64,000 nucleotides of DNA. It comes from Maribacter aquivivus. Lineage in GTDB: Bacteria; Bacteroidota; Bacteroidia; Flavobacteriales; Flavobacteriaceae. The stretch covers positions 60,740-124,739 of the forward strand of contig NZ_FQZX01000005.1 in the NCBI RefSeq assembly GCF_900142175.1, in the 5' to 3' direction. Below the pieces are notes generated by a model that was given only the letters and a program-made list of their open reading frames with translations, ran no database searches and was not told where the DNA came from. The position numbers and the translations under genes were made by a program. Numbering within the stretch: position 1 is the stretch's first letter; the number at the start of each line of letters is the position of its first letter. Shown piece after piece: positions 27,379-36,172 of the stretch.

Positions 27379-27573
27379 GTTCGTTCTCGTAGATATATTC
27401 TTTAAATGTAAGCAAAATGCGGGGAATTGAGCTCTATTTAGATTTTGGCAGTTGTTAAGGTTTTCTTTATACAAAATTATTATACTTAAAAATTAAGTAT
27501 GATTGTTGTGTGTCATTTGTGGTAGCGATACTAAGTCAGTTAGTTATATATTTTTTGAACATAGATTTTAATA

Positions 27574-27603
27574 AAAAAGGTTGCCAACTTTGGCAACCTT
27601 TTT
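27574..27603. terminator. Terminator of the trp operon
   Basis: A 13-bp stem (AAAAAGGTTGCCA with TGGCAACCTTTTT) and a 4-base loop. On the - strand it lies about 75 bases after the last trp-operon gene and is followed by a T-run. Confidence 0.92.
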
Positions 27604-27676
27604 ATTTTTTGATGTATTGAATAATACTAAATTGTTATTTAAGATATTAAATGTCAATAGAATTGATATTGTAGAT

Positions 27677-27907
27677 TTATTTGCTCGCTTTTACGTTTAC
27701 TATTTTAATAATAATAACACGGATTAAAAGTATATAAGGAAATCCATGTAATATAACATCAAACCAATCCATGAAGACCATTCCCTTAGCGCCATCAAAA
27801 ATCCATTTCAGTTTACCCCAAATATGAGGTTCAGGAAAAAACGGAGCTAAACCTAAGGTAAGGCATAGTAGAATAATTAGTTTCCAATTGTTTATGAACT
27901 CTTTCAA
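27677..27907 (-). CDS. Small membrane protein following trpA
   Basis: 76 residues with two hydrophobic segments (about 8-26 and 50-70) and a Trp- and Pro-containing middle (PEPHIWGKLKWIFDGAKGM). It starts one base after the trpA stop, so it is the last gene of the trp operon. I recall similar small proteins after trpA in other flavobacteria, but no function is known. A coupling to tryptophan or indole transport would be speculation. Confidence 0.65.
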   Translation of the reverse strand: MKEFINNWKLIILLCLTLGLAPFFPEPHIWGKLKWIFDGAKGMVFMDWFDVILHGFPYILLIRVIIIKIVNVKASK

Positions 27908-27908
27908 A

Positions 27909-28673
27909 TTAACGTATTAGTTTGGTGAACTCAGCAGTTTTATCAGTTCCATTAGCAGTCAAATGCTTAATAAAAGCAGAGCCTATTATAGCACCTTTAG
28001 CAGTTTTCGTAGCTTGTTGAAATGTTTCTTCATCTTTAATACCGAAACCTACTATTTGTGGGTTCTTTAAATTCATTGCCGCAATACGCTCAAAATAACT
28101 TTCTTGTTCTTGACCAAAGCCCGATTTTGAACCTGTAACACTAGCTGAGCTTACCATATAGATGAATCCGTTTGAAGCATCGTCAATTTGGCGAATACGA
28201 GTATCGCTCGTTTGTGGTGTAATTAGAAAAACATTTATGAGTCCGTATTTCTTAAAAATAGCTTCATAATCTTCTTGGTAAACATCTAACGGAAGGTCTG
28301 GTAAAATGAGTCCGTCAATACCAATCTCTTGACATTTTTTACAGAATGCCTCAACACCATATTGCAACATTGGGTTAAAATATCCCATGATAATTAAAGG
28401 GATAGAAACCGTTTTACGAATATCTTTTAATTGGTTGAAAAGTATTTCGGAGGTCATTCCATTTTTCAATGCAGCTGTTGAGCTTTCTTGAATAGTAGGT
28501 CCGTCTGCTAATGGGTCACTAAATGGTAGACCTATTTCAATCATATCAACCCCATTCTTTTCCAAATCTTGAATGATTTGTACGGTATCGTTCAATGCAG
28601 GGTAACCAGCGGTGAAATATATAGAAAGAAGCTTTTTGTCTTCTTGTAATTTTGTTGTAATTCTATTGCTCAT
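27909..28673 (-). CDS. trpA: Tryptophan synthase alpha subunit
   Basis: 254 residues. Cleaves indole-3-glycerol phosphate to indole and glyceraldehyde 3-phosphate; indole passes through a tunnel to TrpB. The TIM-barrel signature MIEIGLPFSDPLADGPTIQ holds the catalytic Glu and Asp, and GLILPDLP follows. It is 7 bases after trpB. Confidence 0.97.
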   Translation of the reverse strand: MSNRITTKLQEDKKLLSIYFTAGYPALNDTVQIIQDLEKNGVDMIEIGLPFSDPLADGPTIQESSTAALKNGMTSEILFNQLKDIRKTVSIPLIIMGYFNPMLQYGVEAFCKKCQEIGIDGLILPDLPLDVYQEDYEAIFKKYGLINVFLITPQTSDTRIRQIDDASNGFIYMVSSASVTGSKSGFGQEQESYFERIAAMNLKNPQIVGFGIKDEETFQQATKTAKGAIIGSAFIKHLTANGTDKTAEFTKLIR

Positions 28674-28680
28674 AATAAGG

Positions 28681-29865
28681 TTATGCTAACTTAAAGTAAT
28701 CAATATAAGTGTTCAAATCTTTATCTCCACGACCAGAAAGACTGATAACGACAACGTCATCTTTTTTGAATTTTTTATGTTCAAAAATTGCAAATGCATG
28801 TCCCGTTTCAATAGCGGGTATAATACCTTCTAATTGTGATAGTTCTAAACCTGCTGCCATAGCTTCATCATCAGTAGCTGAGTAAAATTCAGCACGACCA
28901 GATTTAAATAAATGTGAGTGCATTGGCCCTACGCCAGGATAATCTAATCCGGCAGAAATAGAGTAAGGTTCGGTAATTTGACCATCTGTGGTTTGCATCA
29001 ACATGGTTTTGCAACCATGAATAATACCTACTTTACCAAGAGCAGATGTTGCTGCACTTTCACCAGAATTAACACCTTTACCAGCAGCTTCAACAGCAAT
29101 AATGCCAACCTCAGGTTCATCTAAGAAGTGATAATAAGTACCAGCGGCATTACTTCCACCACCAATACAAGCCACTACATAATCAGGATTTTCTCGCCCT
29201 TCATGTTCTTTCAGTTGCCATTTTATCTCTTCAGATATTATAGATTGAAAACGAGTAACCATGTCTGGGTAAGGATGCGGACCAATTGCAGAACCAATAA
29301 TGTAATGTGTATCTACAGGGTTATTGATCCAATCTCTAATAGCTTCGTTGGTAGCATCTTTTAATGTTCTACTCCCAGATTTTGCAGGTCGTACTTCAGC
29401 ACCGAGCATTTTCATACGGGCAACATTAGGGGCTTGACGCGCAATATCAATTTCACCCATGTAAACGATACATTCCATGCCCATTAAAGCGCAAACAGTA
29501 GCTGTAGCCACACCATGTTGACCAGCACCAGTTTCAGCAATAATTCTAGTTTTACCCAATTTTTGCGCCATAAGAATTTGACCGACTGTATTATTGATCT
29601 TGTGGGCACCAGTATGGTTAAGGTCTTCTCTTTTTAGATATATTTTACATCCGTGCTTTTCAGAAAGACGTTTAGCAAAATATAGGGGAGAAGGTCTACC
29701 AACATAGTCTTTTAAAAGCTGATTAAATTCTTTCTGAAAAGAATCTTCATACATCAGTTTTAAATAATTCTGTCGTAGCTCTTCTACATTTGGGTACAAC
29801 ATTTCAGGTATAAAGGCACCACCAAATTCACCGTAGTATCCTTTTTCATCAGCATTATAATTCAT
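28681..29865 (-). CDS. trpB: Tryptophan synthase beta subunit
   Basis: 394 residues. Condenses indole and serine with PLP. The PLP lysine is in HTGAHKINN, and [13 protein letters not shown] carries the catalytic Glu. [10 protein letters not shown] binds the cofactor phosphate. It overlaps the 3' end of trpF by four bases. Confidence 0.98.
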   Translation of the reverse strand: MNYNADEKGYYGEFGGAFIPEMLYPNVEELRQNYLKLMYEDSFQKEFNQLLKDYVGRPSPLYFAKRLSEKHGCKIYLKREDLNHTGAHKINNTVGQILMAQKLGKTRIIAETGAGQHGVATATVCALMGMECIVYMGEIDIARQAPNVARMKMLGAEVRPAKSGSRTLKDATNEAIRDWINNPVDTHYIIGSAIGPHPYPDMVTRFQSIISEEIKWQLKEHEGRENPDYVVACIGGGSNAAGTYYHFLDEPEVGIIAVEAAGKGVNSGESAATSALGKVGIIHGCKTMLMQTTDGQITEPYSISAGLDYPGVGPMHSHLFKSGRAEFYSATDDEAMAAGLELSQLEGIIPAIETGHAFAIFEHKKFKKDDVVVISLSGRGDKDLNTYIDYFKLA

Positions 29866-30488
29866 AGCGCTTCTTTAAACTTTTGTAATTCTTCAATATT
29901 TTTTAATCCTGGTGCTATTTCAAAGCTGCTATTTACATCAATGGCAAAGCAGTATTTAGACTCAGGTGTTTTCATAAACTCATTAATCTTATCAAGATTA
30001 TTTAAACCAATACCTCCACTTAAAAAATATGGTTTGGTAGAGGGGTAATTCTTTAGAACAGACCAGTCAAATGTATACCCATTACCACCAGGTAATTTTC
30101 CTTTAGTGTCAAAAAGGTAATAGTCGCACACATTTTCATATGGTTTCAATACATCAAAGTTAAATTCCTCTTTGATTGAGAAGACTTTTATGATGTCGAC
30201 TTTATGATTTTGTTTTTTTAATTCAGATGCAATTTTAGTACAGTATTCCGGGGTTTCATGACCATGTAATTGTAAGCCTTGTAACTGATGTTTGCTTACC
30301 ATATCAATAACATATTCAAGCTCAGCATCAACAAAAACTCCTACTTTACTTATGGAATGCGGAAGTTCAGGGATTTCACCTTCAAAAAACCGAGAAGAAG
30401 GTTCCCAGAAAATAAAGCCTAAATAGTCTGGTCGCAATTGCGCAACTTCAGGCGTATTCAGTTTCATTCCACAAATTTTAAGTTTCAT
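29862..30488 (-). CDS. trpF: Phosphoribosylanthranilate isomerase
   Basis: 208 residues, TIM barrel. N-terminal KICGMK with the catalytic Cys, QLHGHE, and C-terminal FLSGGIG and [16 protein letters not shown] with the catalytic Asp. It is a separate protein, not fused to trpC as in enterobacteria. Coupled to trpC (stop and start share a base) and to trpB. Confidence 0.96.
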   Translation of the reverse strand: MKLKICGMKLNTPEVAQLRPDYLGFIFWEPSSRFFEGEIPELPHSISKVGVFVDAELEYVIDMVSKHQLQGLQLHGHETPEYCTKIASELKKQNHKVDIIKVFSIKEEFNFDVLKPYENVCDYYLFDTKGKLPGGNGYTFDWSVLKNYPSTKPYFLSGGIGLNNLDKINEFMKTPESKYCFAIDVNSSFEIAPGLKNIEELQKFKEAL

Positions 30489-31273
30489 TAGTTCTTTAGG
30501 TTTTTAATGAATTCAATAGCACTTTTACCGGGGTTGTCCGTTTTCATAAAATTTTCTCCAATTAAAAAGCCTTCATAACCATATGGTTTTAATTCTTTAA
30601 TAGCATCTACAGAACTAATACCACTTTCAGAAACTTTTACAAAATCATCTGGTATCAGTTTTGATAACTTTTTACTTGTTTCTAAACTAACTTCAAAAGT
30701 CTTCAGATTTCTATTGTTTACACCTAGCATATCTAAACTGGGCATTATAGATTTATGAAGTTCTTCTTCGTTATGTACCTCTAATAATACATCTAAACCT
30801 AAACTTTTAGCCAACTCAGAATACGTTTTAATTTCTTGTCTTGTAAGTATGGCAGCGATGAGTAAAATAACATCGGCACCATTTGCTTTAGCTTCAATTA
30901 TTTGATATTCGCTAATGATAAATTCTTTACGTAGTAATGGAAGATTGACCGATGCGCGTGCCAATATTAAATCTTCAATAGAACCACCAAAATATTTAAT
31001 GTCGGTTAAAACACTCATGCCACATACGCCGGCTTTCTCGTAACCTTTAGCAACCTGACCTACGTTTGCATTTTGGTTGATACTTTCCTTGGACGGAGAC
31101 CTACGTTTAAATTCAGAAATAATTCCCGTATCACTATTTCTTAGTGCTTGAGCCAAAGAGTTTGTTTTTCTTTCAAAAAGCACAGAAGCTTCATATTGAG
31201 AAACCGAAATAATTGATTTTTTCAATTCGACCTCTTTACGTTTGTCAGCTACTATTTTATCTAGAATGTTCAT
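30488..31273 (-). CDS. trpC: Indole-3-glycerol phosphate synthase
   Basis: 261 residues. Closes the indole ring. Motifs: ISEFKRRSPSK (substrate-binding KRxSPS), LLRKEFIISEYQI (catalytic lysine), LLEVHNEEEL, LGVNNRNLKTFEV and VSESGI. It begins 5 bases after the orphan gene 31279-31641. Confidence 0.97.
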   Translation of the reverse strand: MNILDKIVADKRKEVELKKSIISVSQYEASVLFERKTNSLAQALRNSDTGIISEFKRRSPSKESINQNANVGQVAKGYEKAGVCGMSVLTDIKYFGGSIEDLILARASVNLPLLRKEFIISEYQIIEAKANGADVILLIAAILTRQEIKTYSELAKSLGLDVLLEVHNEEELHKSIMPSLDMLGVNNRNLKTFEVSLETSKKLSKLIPDDFVKVSESGISSVDAIKELKPYGYEGFLIGENFMKTDNPGKSAIEFIKNLKN

Positions 31274-31278
31274 GCAAT

Positions 31279-31641
31279 TTAATTTATTAATCCTATCTCT
31301 AAGTTTTTATTGTTGATTGGTTCTTTTAATAGATTTAAAATTGGCAACCTTGATCTTTTAATTAAAACCTGTTCTGGTTTTATGAATTCTATTAAATACT
31401 CACCAGGTTCCATAATGTCTATATTAAAAATTCTAATAGATCTTTGATTAAATAGATGCCATGATTTTACTTTTATGCAAACTCTTCTAAATTTTTTTAT
31501 TTCTAATGTCTTTAAGTTTTTTAACATTATTAAAAAATCACCTAATTGAACATAAAATCCTCCAATAATATCAACTTTACAATCTCCTACAGTTAATATT
31601 ACTACTTCACCCTTATTATGAATATTAATTTGTTTAAGCAT
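31279..31641 (-). CDS. Orphan protein inserted in the trp operon between trpD and trpC
   Basis: 120 residues, not recognised. It has no signal peptide and no membrane segment. It is rich in Ile, Leu and Lys with alternating hydrophobic residues (GEVVILTVGDCKVDIIGGFYV, then IRIFNIDIMEPGEYLIEFI), which suggests a beta-rich fold. Two Cys. Spacing is 16 bases to trpD and 5 to trpC, tight enough for co-transcription and translation. Its composition (more AT, more Lys/Ile) looks different from the trp genes around it. In most Bacteroidota trpD and trpC are adjacent as far as I know, so this looks like a lineage-specific insertion. Confidence 0.65.
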   Translation of the reverse strand: MLKQINIHNKGEVVILTVGDCKVDIIGGFYVQLGDFLIMLKNLKTLEIKKFRRVCIKVKSWHLFNQRSIRIFNIDIMEPGEYLIEFIKPEQVLIKRSRLPILNLLKEPINNKNLEIGLIN

Positions 31642-31657
31642 AAAACATGAACTCCAT

Positions 31658-32650
31658 TTAAATACTCAACTCTTGTATTTTCTTCAATGCTACCAATCCT
31701 TTTCCACTTAACAAAGATTCTTTGGCTTTTTCAAAACCTTGAAGTGGTGTCAAATCTTCTACCGTAGCAATAGCAATACCTGCATTGGCACAAACCACAT
31801 TATTCTGAGCTTCGGTACCTCTGCCTTGTAAAACATTTAAAAATATTTGGGCAGAAGTGTCAATAGAATCTCCACCAACTATTTCACTTTGCTTTATTTG
31901 TTTTACACCAAAATCTGAAGGTTTAAGCATACTCTCTGTATGGTTAGATATAGTTTTGGTATTTCCTGTCAAGGAGATTTCATCATAACCATCTAATGCA
32001 TGAAGTACGGTAAAATTTTTATCGGTCTTTTGATATAAATATCCGTACATACGAGCCAGTTCTAAGTTGAAAACACCTACCATTTGGTTCTTAGGAAACG
32101 CAGGATTCACCATAGGACCAAGCATGTTGAAGAATGTTTTAACACCTAAATCTTTACGAATAGGAGCCACATTTTTCATAGCTGGGTGAAATAGGGGAGC
32201 GTGTAAAACACAAATACCAGCTTCATCTATACATTTTTCTAGGAAGCCAGCTTCGTTACTGAATTTTATCCCTAGAAATTCCATCACATTACTACTACCA
32301 CATTTAGAAGAAACTCCGTAGTTACCATGTTTTGTAACTTTTACGCCCGCACCAGCGGTAACGAAAGATGCTAAAGTTGAAATATTAAATGTGTCTTTTC
32401 CATCACCACCAGTACCACAAAGATCAATAGGATTATAAGCAGATAAATCTACAGCCAAACATAAATCTAACAGTGCATCTCTAAATCCCTCTAGCTCTTC
32501 TATAGTAATACTACGCATCATATATACGGTTAAAAATGCCGCAATTTGACTTGTATTGTAATCACCTTTAGCAATATTTACCAAAATGCGTTTCGCATCT
32601 TCTTTGGAAAGTATTTCGTGATTTATAAGTTTATTTAGTGTCTCTTTCAT
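31658..32650 (-). CDS. trpD: Anthranilate phosphoribosyltransferase
   Basis: 330 residues. Transfers phosphoribose from PRPP to anthranilate. The PRPP motif is DLCGTGGDGKDTFNIST, followed by KHGNYGVSSKCGSSNVME. Other conserved blocks include HPAMKNVAPIRKDLG and FNMLGPMVNPA. It lies 52 bases after trpG and is followed by the orphan gene. Confidence 0.97.
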   Translation of the reverse strand: MKETLNKLINHEILSKEDAKRILVNIAKGDYNTSQIAAFLTVYMMRSITIEELEGFRDALLDLCLAVDLSAYNPIDLCGTGGDGKDTFNISTLASFVTAGAGVKVTKHGNYGVSSKCGSSNVMEFLGIKFSNEAGFLEKCIDEAGICVLHAPLFHPAMKNVAPIRKDLGVKTFFNMLGPMVNPAFPKNQMVGVFNLELARMYGYLYQKTDKNFTVLHALDGYDEISLTGNTKTISNHTESMLKPSDFGVKQIKQSEIVGGDSIDTSAQIFLNVLQGRGTEAQNNVVCANAGIAIATVEDLTPLQGFEKAKESLLSGKGLVALKKIQELSI

Positions 32651-32702
32651 TCTCTTAGTTGTATTAAGTGAAACCTTAATGCTTATTATATGGTAATTAA
32701 GC

Positions 32703-33266
32703 TTAAGCCGTCAACCAATTTTCTAACATCTTTTTTCCTTGTGGAGTAAGCACGGATTCTGGGTGAAATTGTACCGCACGAACATCATAAGTTTTATGAC
32801 GAAGCGACATTATTTGTCCGTTTTCATCTAAAGAAGTAGCTTCTAATACTTCTGGCAAATCAGGATTCACCACCCAAGAATGGTACCTGCCTACTTCAAT
32901 CTCTTTAGGCAGGCCTTCAAAAATAGTATCATCTTTTATAATTTGTATTTTGGTTGCAATACCATGATACACTTCGTCTAAGTTTATTAGTGAACCACCA
33001 AAAACTTCGGCAATAGCTTGTTGTCCCAAACAAACACCGAATATACTTTTGGTAGGTGCATATTTTTCGATAATCTGTTTTAATAATCCAGCTTCATCAG
33101 GAATACCAGGACCTGGAGAAAGTACAATTTTATCAAAAGCATCAACCTCTTCTAGAGTAAGTTGGTCATTACGTTTTACAATAACCTCGCAACCTAATTC
33201 CTCTAAATAATGCACTAGGTTATAAGTGAAACTATCGTAATTATCTATAACTAATATTTTCTTCAT
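32703..33266 (-). CDS. trpG: Anthranilate synthase component II (glutamine amidotransferase)
   Basis: 187 residues. Class I glutamine amidotransferase giving ammonia to TrpE. NYDSFTYNLVHY, LSPGPGIPDEAG, GVCLGQQAI with the nucleophile Cys, and FHPES with the catalytic His and Glu. It starts one base after the trpE stop. Confidence 0.96.
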   Translation of the reverse strand: MKKILVIDNYDSFTYNLVHYLEELGCEVIVKRNDQLTLEEVDAFDKIVLSPGPGIPDEAGLLKQIIEKYAPTKSIFGVCLGQQAIAEVFGGSLINLDEVYHGIATKIQIIKDDTIFEGLPKEIEVGRYHSWVVNPDLPEVLEATSLDENGQIMSLRHKTYDVRAVQFHPESVLTPQGKKMLENWLTA

Positions 33267-33267
33267 C

Positions 33268-34665
33268 TTATATTTCTTCAGCTATTTCTAATGCCTTGGT
33301 CAAAGCGCCTAGTTTGTTATATGTTTCTTGTAGTTCGCTTTCTGGGTTTGATGCAGCTACCAATCCGGCGCCAGCCTGATAATGTAGTTTATGATTTTTA
33401 CTTAAAAAAGTTCTGATCATGATGGCATGGTTGAAGTTTCCTGAGAAATCCATGAAACCGATAGCGCCACCATAATACCCACGACTCGTTTTTTCATATT
33501 TTTCAATAAGTTGCATTGCCATATGTTTTGGCGCGCCACTTAAGGTACCAGCAGGAAAAGTGTCAGCTACCACTTTCATGGTAGGTATATCACTTTTTTT
33601 CATTCCTGTAACCTTAGAAACTAAGTGAATTACATGAGAGAAGAACTGTACTTCTCTATAGTTTTCTACCTGTACTACGCTACCATTTCTACTAAGATCG
33701 TTACGAGCAAGATCTACTAACATTACATGCTCGCTGTTTTCCTTATCGTCGGTCTTTAATTCTTTTGCAAGTTGCGCATCTTTTTCATCGTTTCCGGTTC
33801 TTTTAAAAGTGCCAGCTATAGGGTGAATTTCAGCTTTACCATCGCTCACAATCAATTGCGCTTCGGGCGAGCTGCCGAATATTTTAAAATCTCCATAATC
33901 AAAATAGAATAGATATGGTGAAGGATTAACAGAACGTAACGCTCTATAGACATTAAACTCATCACCTTTAAAACCTTGAGAAAAACGACGACTTAACACC
34001 AATTGAAAAACATCGCCACGTTGACAATGTTTTTTGGCTAAAGCTACCTGTTCTCTATATTCTTCATCTTCTAAATTAGACTCTCTATTGCCTTCTATTT
34101 TAAAATTATAGGTAGCAAAATTCCTAATACTTAACAGTTGCTCTAATTCAGGAATATTATTCTCTGTGTTATAACAATGGGCAAAAAGATAAGCTTCATT
34201 CTTATAATGGTTTATAGCAATAATGTTTTGATATACCGCGTAGTAAATATCTGGAATATGAACTGAGTCATCTTTAACCGATATATCTACATCTTCAAAA
34301 TACCGAACGGCATCGTAAGCCATATAGCCGAACAGACCATTATTTATGAATTTAAAGTCGTTAGTATCTGCCTTGAACGTTTTGCTGAACGTATCAATAA
34401 TATCAACAACATTGGTGCTTGCCGTAATTTGAGTCTCTTCAACGGTACCATCGGGAAACTGCTTTGTAATAATCTCATTCTCTACTTTAATAGATGCAAT
34501 TGGGTTGCAGCAGATGTACGAAAAGCTATTGTTATTAGCATGATAGTCACTACTCTCTAATAAAATACTATTAGGAAAGCGATCTCTAATTTTCAAATAA
34601 ACACTTACCGGCGTCATGGTATCGGCAAGAATTTTTTTATGATATGTCTTAAATTGATAGGTCAT
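33268..34665 (-). CDS. trpE: Anthranilate synthase component I
   Basis: 465 residues, the first structural gene of the operon. It makes anthranilate from chorismate. The N-terminal LLESSDYH matches the feedback-inhibition motif (LLES) that binds tryptophan. The catalytic part has QLVLSRRF, PSPYLFYFDYGDFKIFGSSPE, HPIAGTFKRTG, DLARNDLSR and GAPKHMAMQLI. Upstream are the leader peptide and attenuator, so expression is likely controlled both by attenuation and by enzyme inhibition. Confidence 0.97.
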   Translation of the reverse strand: MTYQFKTYHKKILADTMTPVSVYLKIRDRFPNSILLESSDYHANNNSFSYICCNPIASIKVENEIITKQFPDGTVEETQITASTNVVDIIDTFSKTFKADTNDFKFINNGLFGYMAYDAVRYFEDVDISVKDDSVHIPDIYYAVYQNIIAINHYKNEAYLFAHCYNTENNIPELEQLLSIRNFATYNFKIEGNRESNLEDEEYREQVALAKKHCQRGDVFQLVLSRRFSQGFKGDEFNVYRALRSVNPSPYLFYFDYGDFKIFGSSPEAQLIVSDGKAEIHPIAGTFKRTGNDEKDAQLAKELKTDDKENSEHVMLVDLARNDLSRNGSVVQVENYREVQFFSHVIHLVSKVTGMKKSDIPTMKVVADTFPAGTLSGAPKHMAMQLIEKYEKTSRGYYGGAIGFMDFSGNFNHAIMIRTFLSKNHKLHYQAGAGLVAASNPESELQETYNKLGALTKALEIAEEI

Positions 34666-34674
34666 AGGTACTTT

Positions 34675-34711
34675 TATAAAATAAAGAAGGCTTGTCGTGA
34701 TGACAAGCCTT
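34675..34711 (-). terminator. trp operon attenuator hairpin
   Basis: On the - strand the leader RNA has a perfect 10-bp stem, AAGGCTTGTC with GACAAGCCTT, around a 5-base loop, followed by a U-rich run. It lies between the leader peptide and trpE, 22 bases before the trpE ATG. A segment GCAAAGC starting right after the leader stop codon (34740-34734) can pair with GCUUGU of the 5' arm with one bulged A, giving a plausible antiterminator. Confidence 0.85.
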
Positions 34712-34740
34712 TATATAGTTTTACTACAATGATGCTTTGC

Positions 34741-34797
34741 TCACGATGTTTTTCGTAAGTTGTTCCACCACCAAGTATTTGCGATTAAATTTTTCAT
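34741..34797 (-). CDS. trpL: trp operon leader peptide
   Basis: An 18-codon ORF reading MKNLIANTWWWNNLRKTS and ending in TGA. Codons 9-11 are three TGG in a row (34765-34773), in a genome region where Trp is rare. It lies immediately downstream of a strong promoter and upstream of a terminator hairpin before trpE, the classical arrangement of ribosome-mediated attenuation. When Trp-tRNA is scarce, a ribosome stalled at codons 9-11 leaves the antiterminator segment free and transcription continues. When Trp is plentiful it reaches the stop, masks that segment, and the terminator forms. The ATG is 7 bases after the -7 box, so the message is almost leaderless. Confidence 0.9.
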   Translation of the reverse strand: MKNLIANTWWWNNLRKTS

Positions 34798-34804
34798 TGA
34801 GCAT

Positions 34805-34835
34805 CAAATATAAAGAGGAATTTTAAACTATCAAA
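34805..34835 (-). promoter_or_regulatory. trp operon promoter
   Basis: On the - strand TTTG (34835-34832), a 19-base spacer, then TATATTTG (34812-34805). Both elements and the spacing match the Bacteroidota -33/-7 consensus. Confidence 0.85.
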
Positions 34836-34854
34836 CTTTACCTAGTCAAAAATA

Positions 34855-34886
34855 AAAATCCCTTTGAAATTTATCAAAGGGATTTT
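34855..34886 (-). terminator. Terminator after yceI
   Basis: A 13-bp stem, AAAATCCCTTTGA with TCAAAGGGATTTT, and a 6-base loop. It ends the marR-nitroreductase-yceI transcript 30 bases after the stop and just before the trp promoter. Confidence 0.92.
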
Positions 34887-34917
34887 AAATTGTTGTAATT
34901 CGATTGTTTTAAAACGA

Positions 34918-35499
34918 TTATAGTGCTAAATCTACTACCAAATCAAAATCATCGTAGATTGCTTTATCGCCAAGGTTATCAAAAAAGCTACCTGAACCAT
35001 ATTTAATATCAAATTTAGTTCTATCAACTTTTACAGTAGCAGTAGCTTTATTTTCAAACATAGAAACTACTAAGGTTACTGGCTTGGTAATACCTTTAAT
35101 AGTTAAATCTCCGGTAACTGTATATGAGTTATCGTTCATAGCTTTAACTGATGTAAAAACCAATTTAGAGGTTGGGTTGCTTTCAACACCAAAAAAATCT
35201 GCAGACTGTAAATGACCTTCTAATTTTTCTTTTCCTTGTCCTGCTTCTAAGTCACTAACGCTAATTGAAGTCATATCAACGACAAATTCACCGCCAGTTA
35301 ATTTTTTTCCGTTCATTTCTAAATGACCAGATTTTAGGTTGATGCTACCATTGTGTTCTCCAGTAACTTTGTAACCTTTCCAGGTAACAGTGCTTTCGCT
35401 AACTTTTATTTGTTTTTTCTCTCCATCAATTGGGGTAGATGCTGTTGCGCTAAATCCAAAAACGGCTACAAATGCTAAACTTAATAATGATTTTTTCAT
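34918..35499 (-). CDS. YceI family lipid-binding-like protein
   Basis: 193 residues with a Sec signal (MKKSLLSLAFVAVFGFSATA) and the YceI beta-barrel domain: VTWKGYKVTGEHNGSI, then GGEFVVDMTSI, then LVFTSVK and LTIKGITKPVTL, ending with FDIKYGSG. YceI proteins bind polyisoprenoid or fatty amide lipids in the periplasm. It is the third gene of the marR operon, so expression is probably controlled by the MarR-type regulator. Confidence 0.93.
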   Translation of the reverse strand: MKKSLLSLAFVAVFGFSATASTPIDGEKKQIKVSESTVTWKGYKVTGEHNGSINLKSGHLEMNGKKLTGGEFVVDMTSISVSDLEAGQGKEKLEGHLQSADFFGVESNPTSKLVFTSVKAMNDNSYTVTGDLTIKGITKPVTLVVSMFENKATATVKVDRTKFDIKYGSGSFFDNLGDKAIYDDFDLVVDLAL

Positions 35500-35528
35500 G
35501 TTTCTAATTTTAAATGATTGTGTTTAAT

Positions 35529-36161
35529 TTATATATGTGTAATAATTTGTTCTTTAGAATATCTGACCTTAGGGTAATTTTGGGTGTCATCTTCAGACGA
35601 TCTATAGCCAACAGCTAAAACTACTGCAGCATTTAAACCTTTGTCGGTAAGACCTAAAATTTCATTGTATTGCGCTTTGTCAAAACCTTCCATTGGGCAG
35701 GTATCGATTTCCATTTCGGCGGCTATAGTCATTAAATTACCTAATACGATATAGGCTTGGTTAGATGTCCAGGTGTTCTTATGAGCATCAGGTAAATCTA
35801 ATAATGTAGATTTCATAGTTTGAGAAAAACCTTCAAGGTCATCTTTTGAAACTCCACGTATAGCCATAATATTAGCTATGTAGTCGTCGATCATAGTTTC
35901 ATTAAATGTTGGTTTATTAGCAAGAACTATTAAATAAGATGCATCTGTTATTTGAGGCTGGTTATAAGAAGCTTTTCTTAAATTTTTTCGTACATCTGTA
36001 TCTTTAATAACATAAATTTCATATGGTTGTAAACCATAAGAAGAGGCAGTTAATCTAGCAGCTTCTAAAAGAGTTTCTAAATCTTCTTTGCTTATCTTTT
36101 TTGAGCTATCGAATTTTTTGGTGGCATAACGCCAATTCAATTTATCTACTATTGGGTTCAT
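35529..36161 (-). CDS. NAD(P)H-dependent nitroreductase family oxidoreductase
   Basis: 210 residues in the NfsB/FRP flavoprotein class: RYATKKFD near the N-terminus, LEAARLTASSYGLQPYEIYVI with the FMN-contact Ser, and the C-terminal VLAVGYRSSEDD. It is a probable FMN-dependent reductase of quinones or nitro compounds. The operon starts with a marR-type regulator (11 bases apart), typical of a toxin- or redox-responsive unit. Confidence 0.88.
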   Translation of the reverse strand: MNPIVDKLNWRYATKKFDSSKKISKEDLETLLEAARLTASSYGLQPYEIYVIKDTDVRKNLRKASYNQPQITDASYLIVLANKPTFNETMIDDYIANIMAIRGVSKDDLEGFSQTMKSTLLDLPDAHKNTWTSNQAYIVLGNLMTIAAEMEIDTCPMEGFDKAQYNEILGLTDKGLNAAVVLAVGYRSSEDDTQNYPKVRYSKEQIITHI

Positions 36162-36172
36162 TTATTTTTAAC

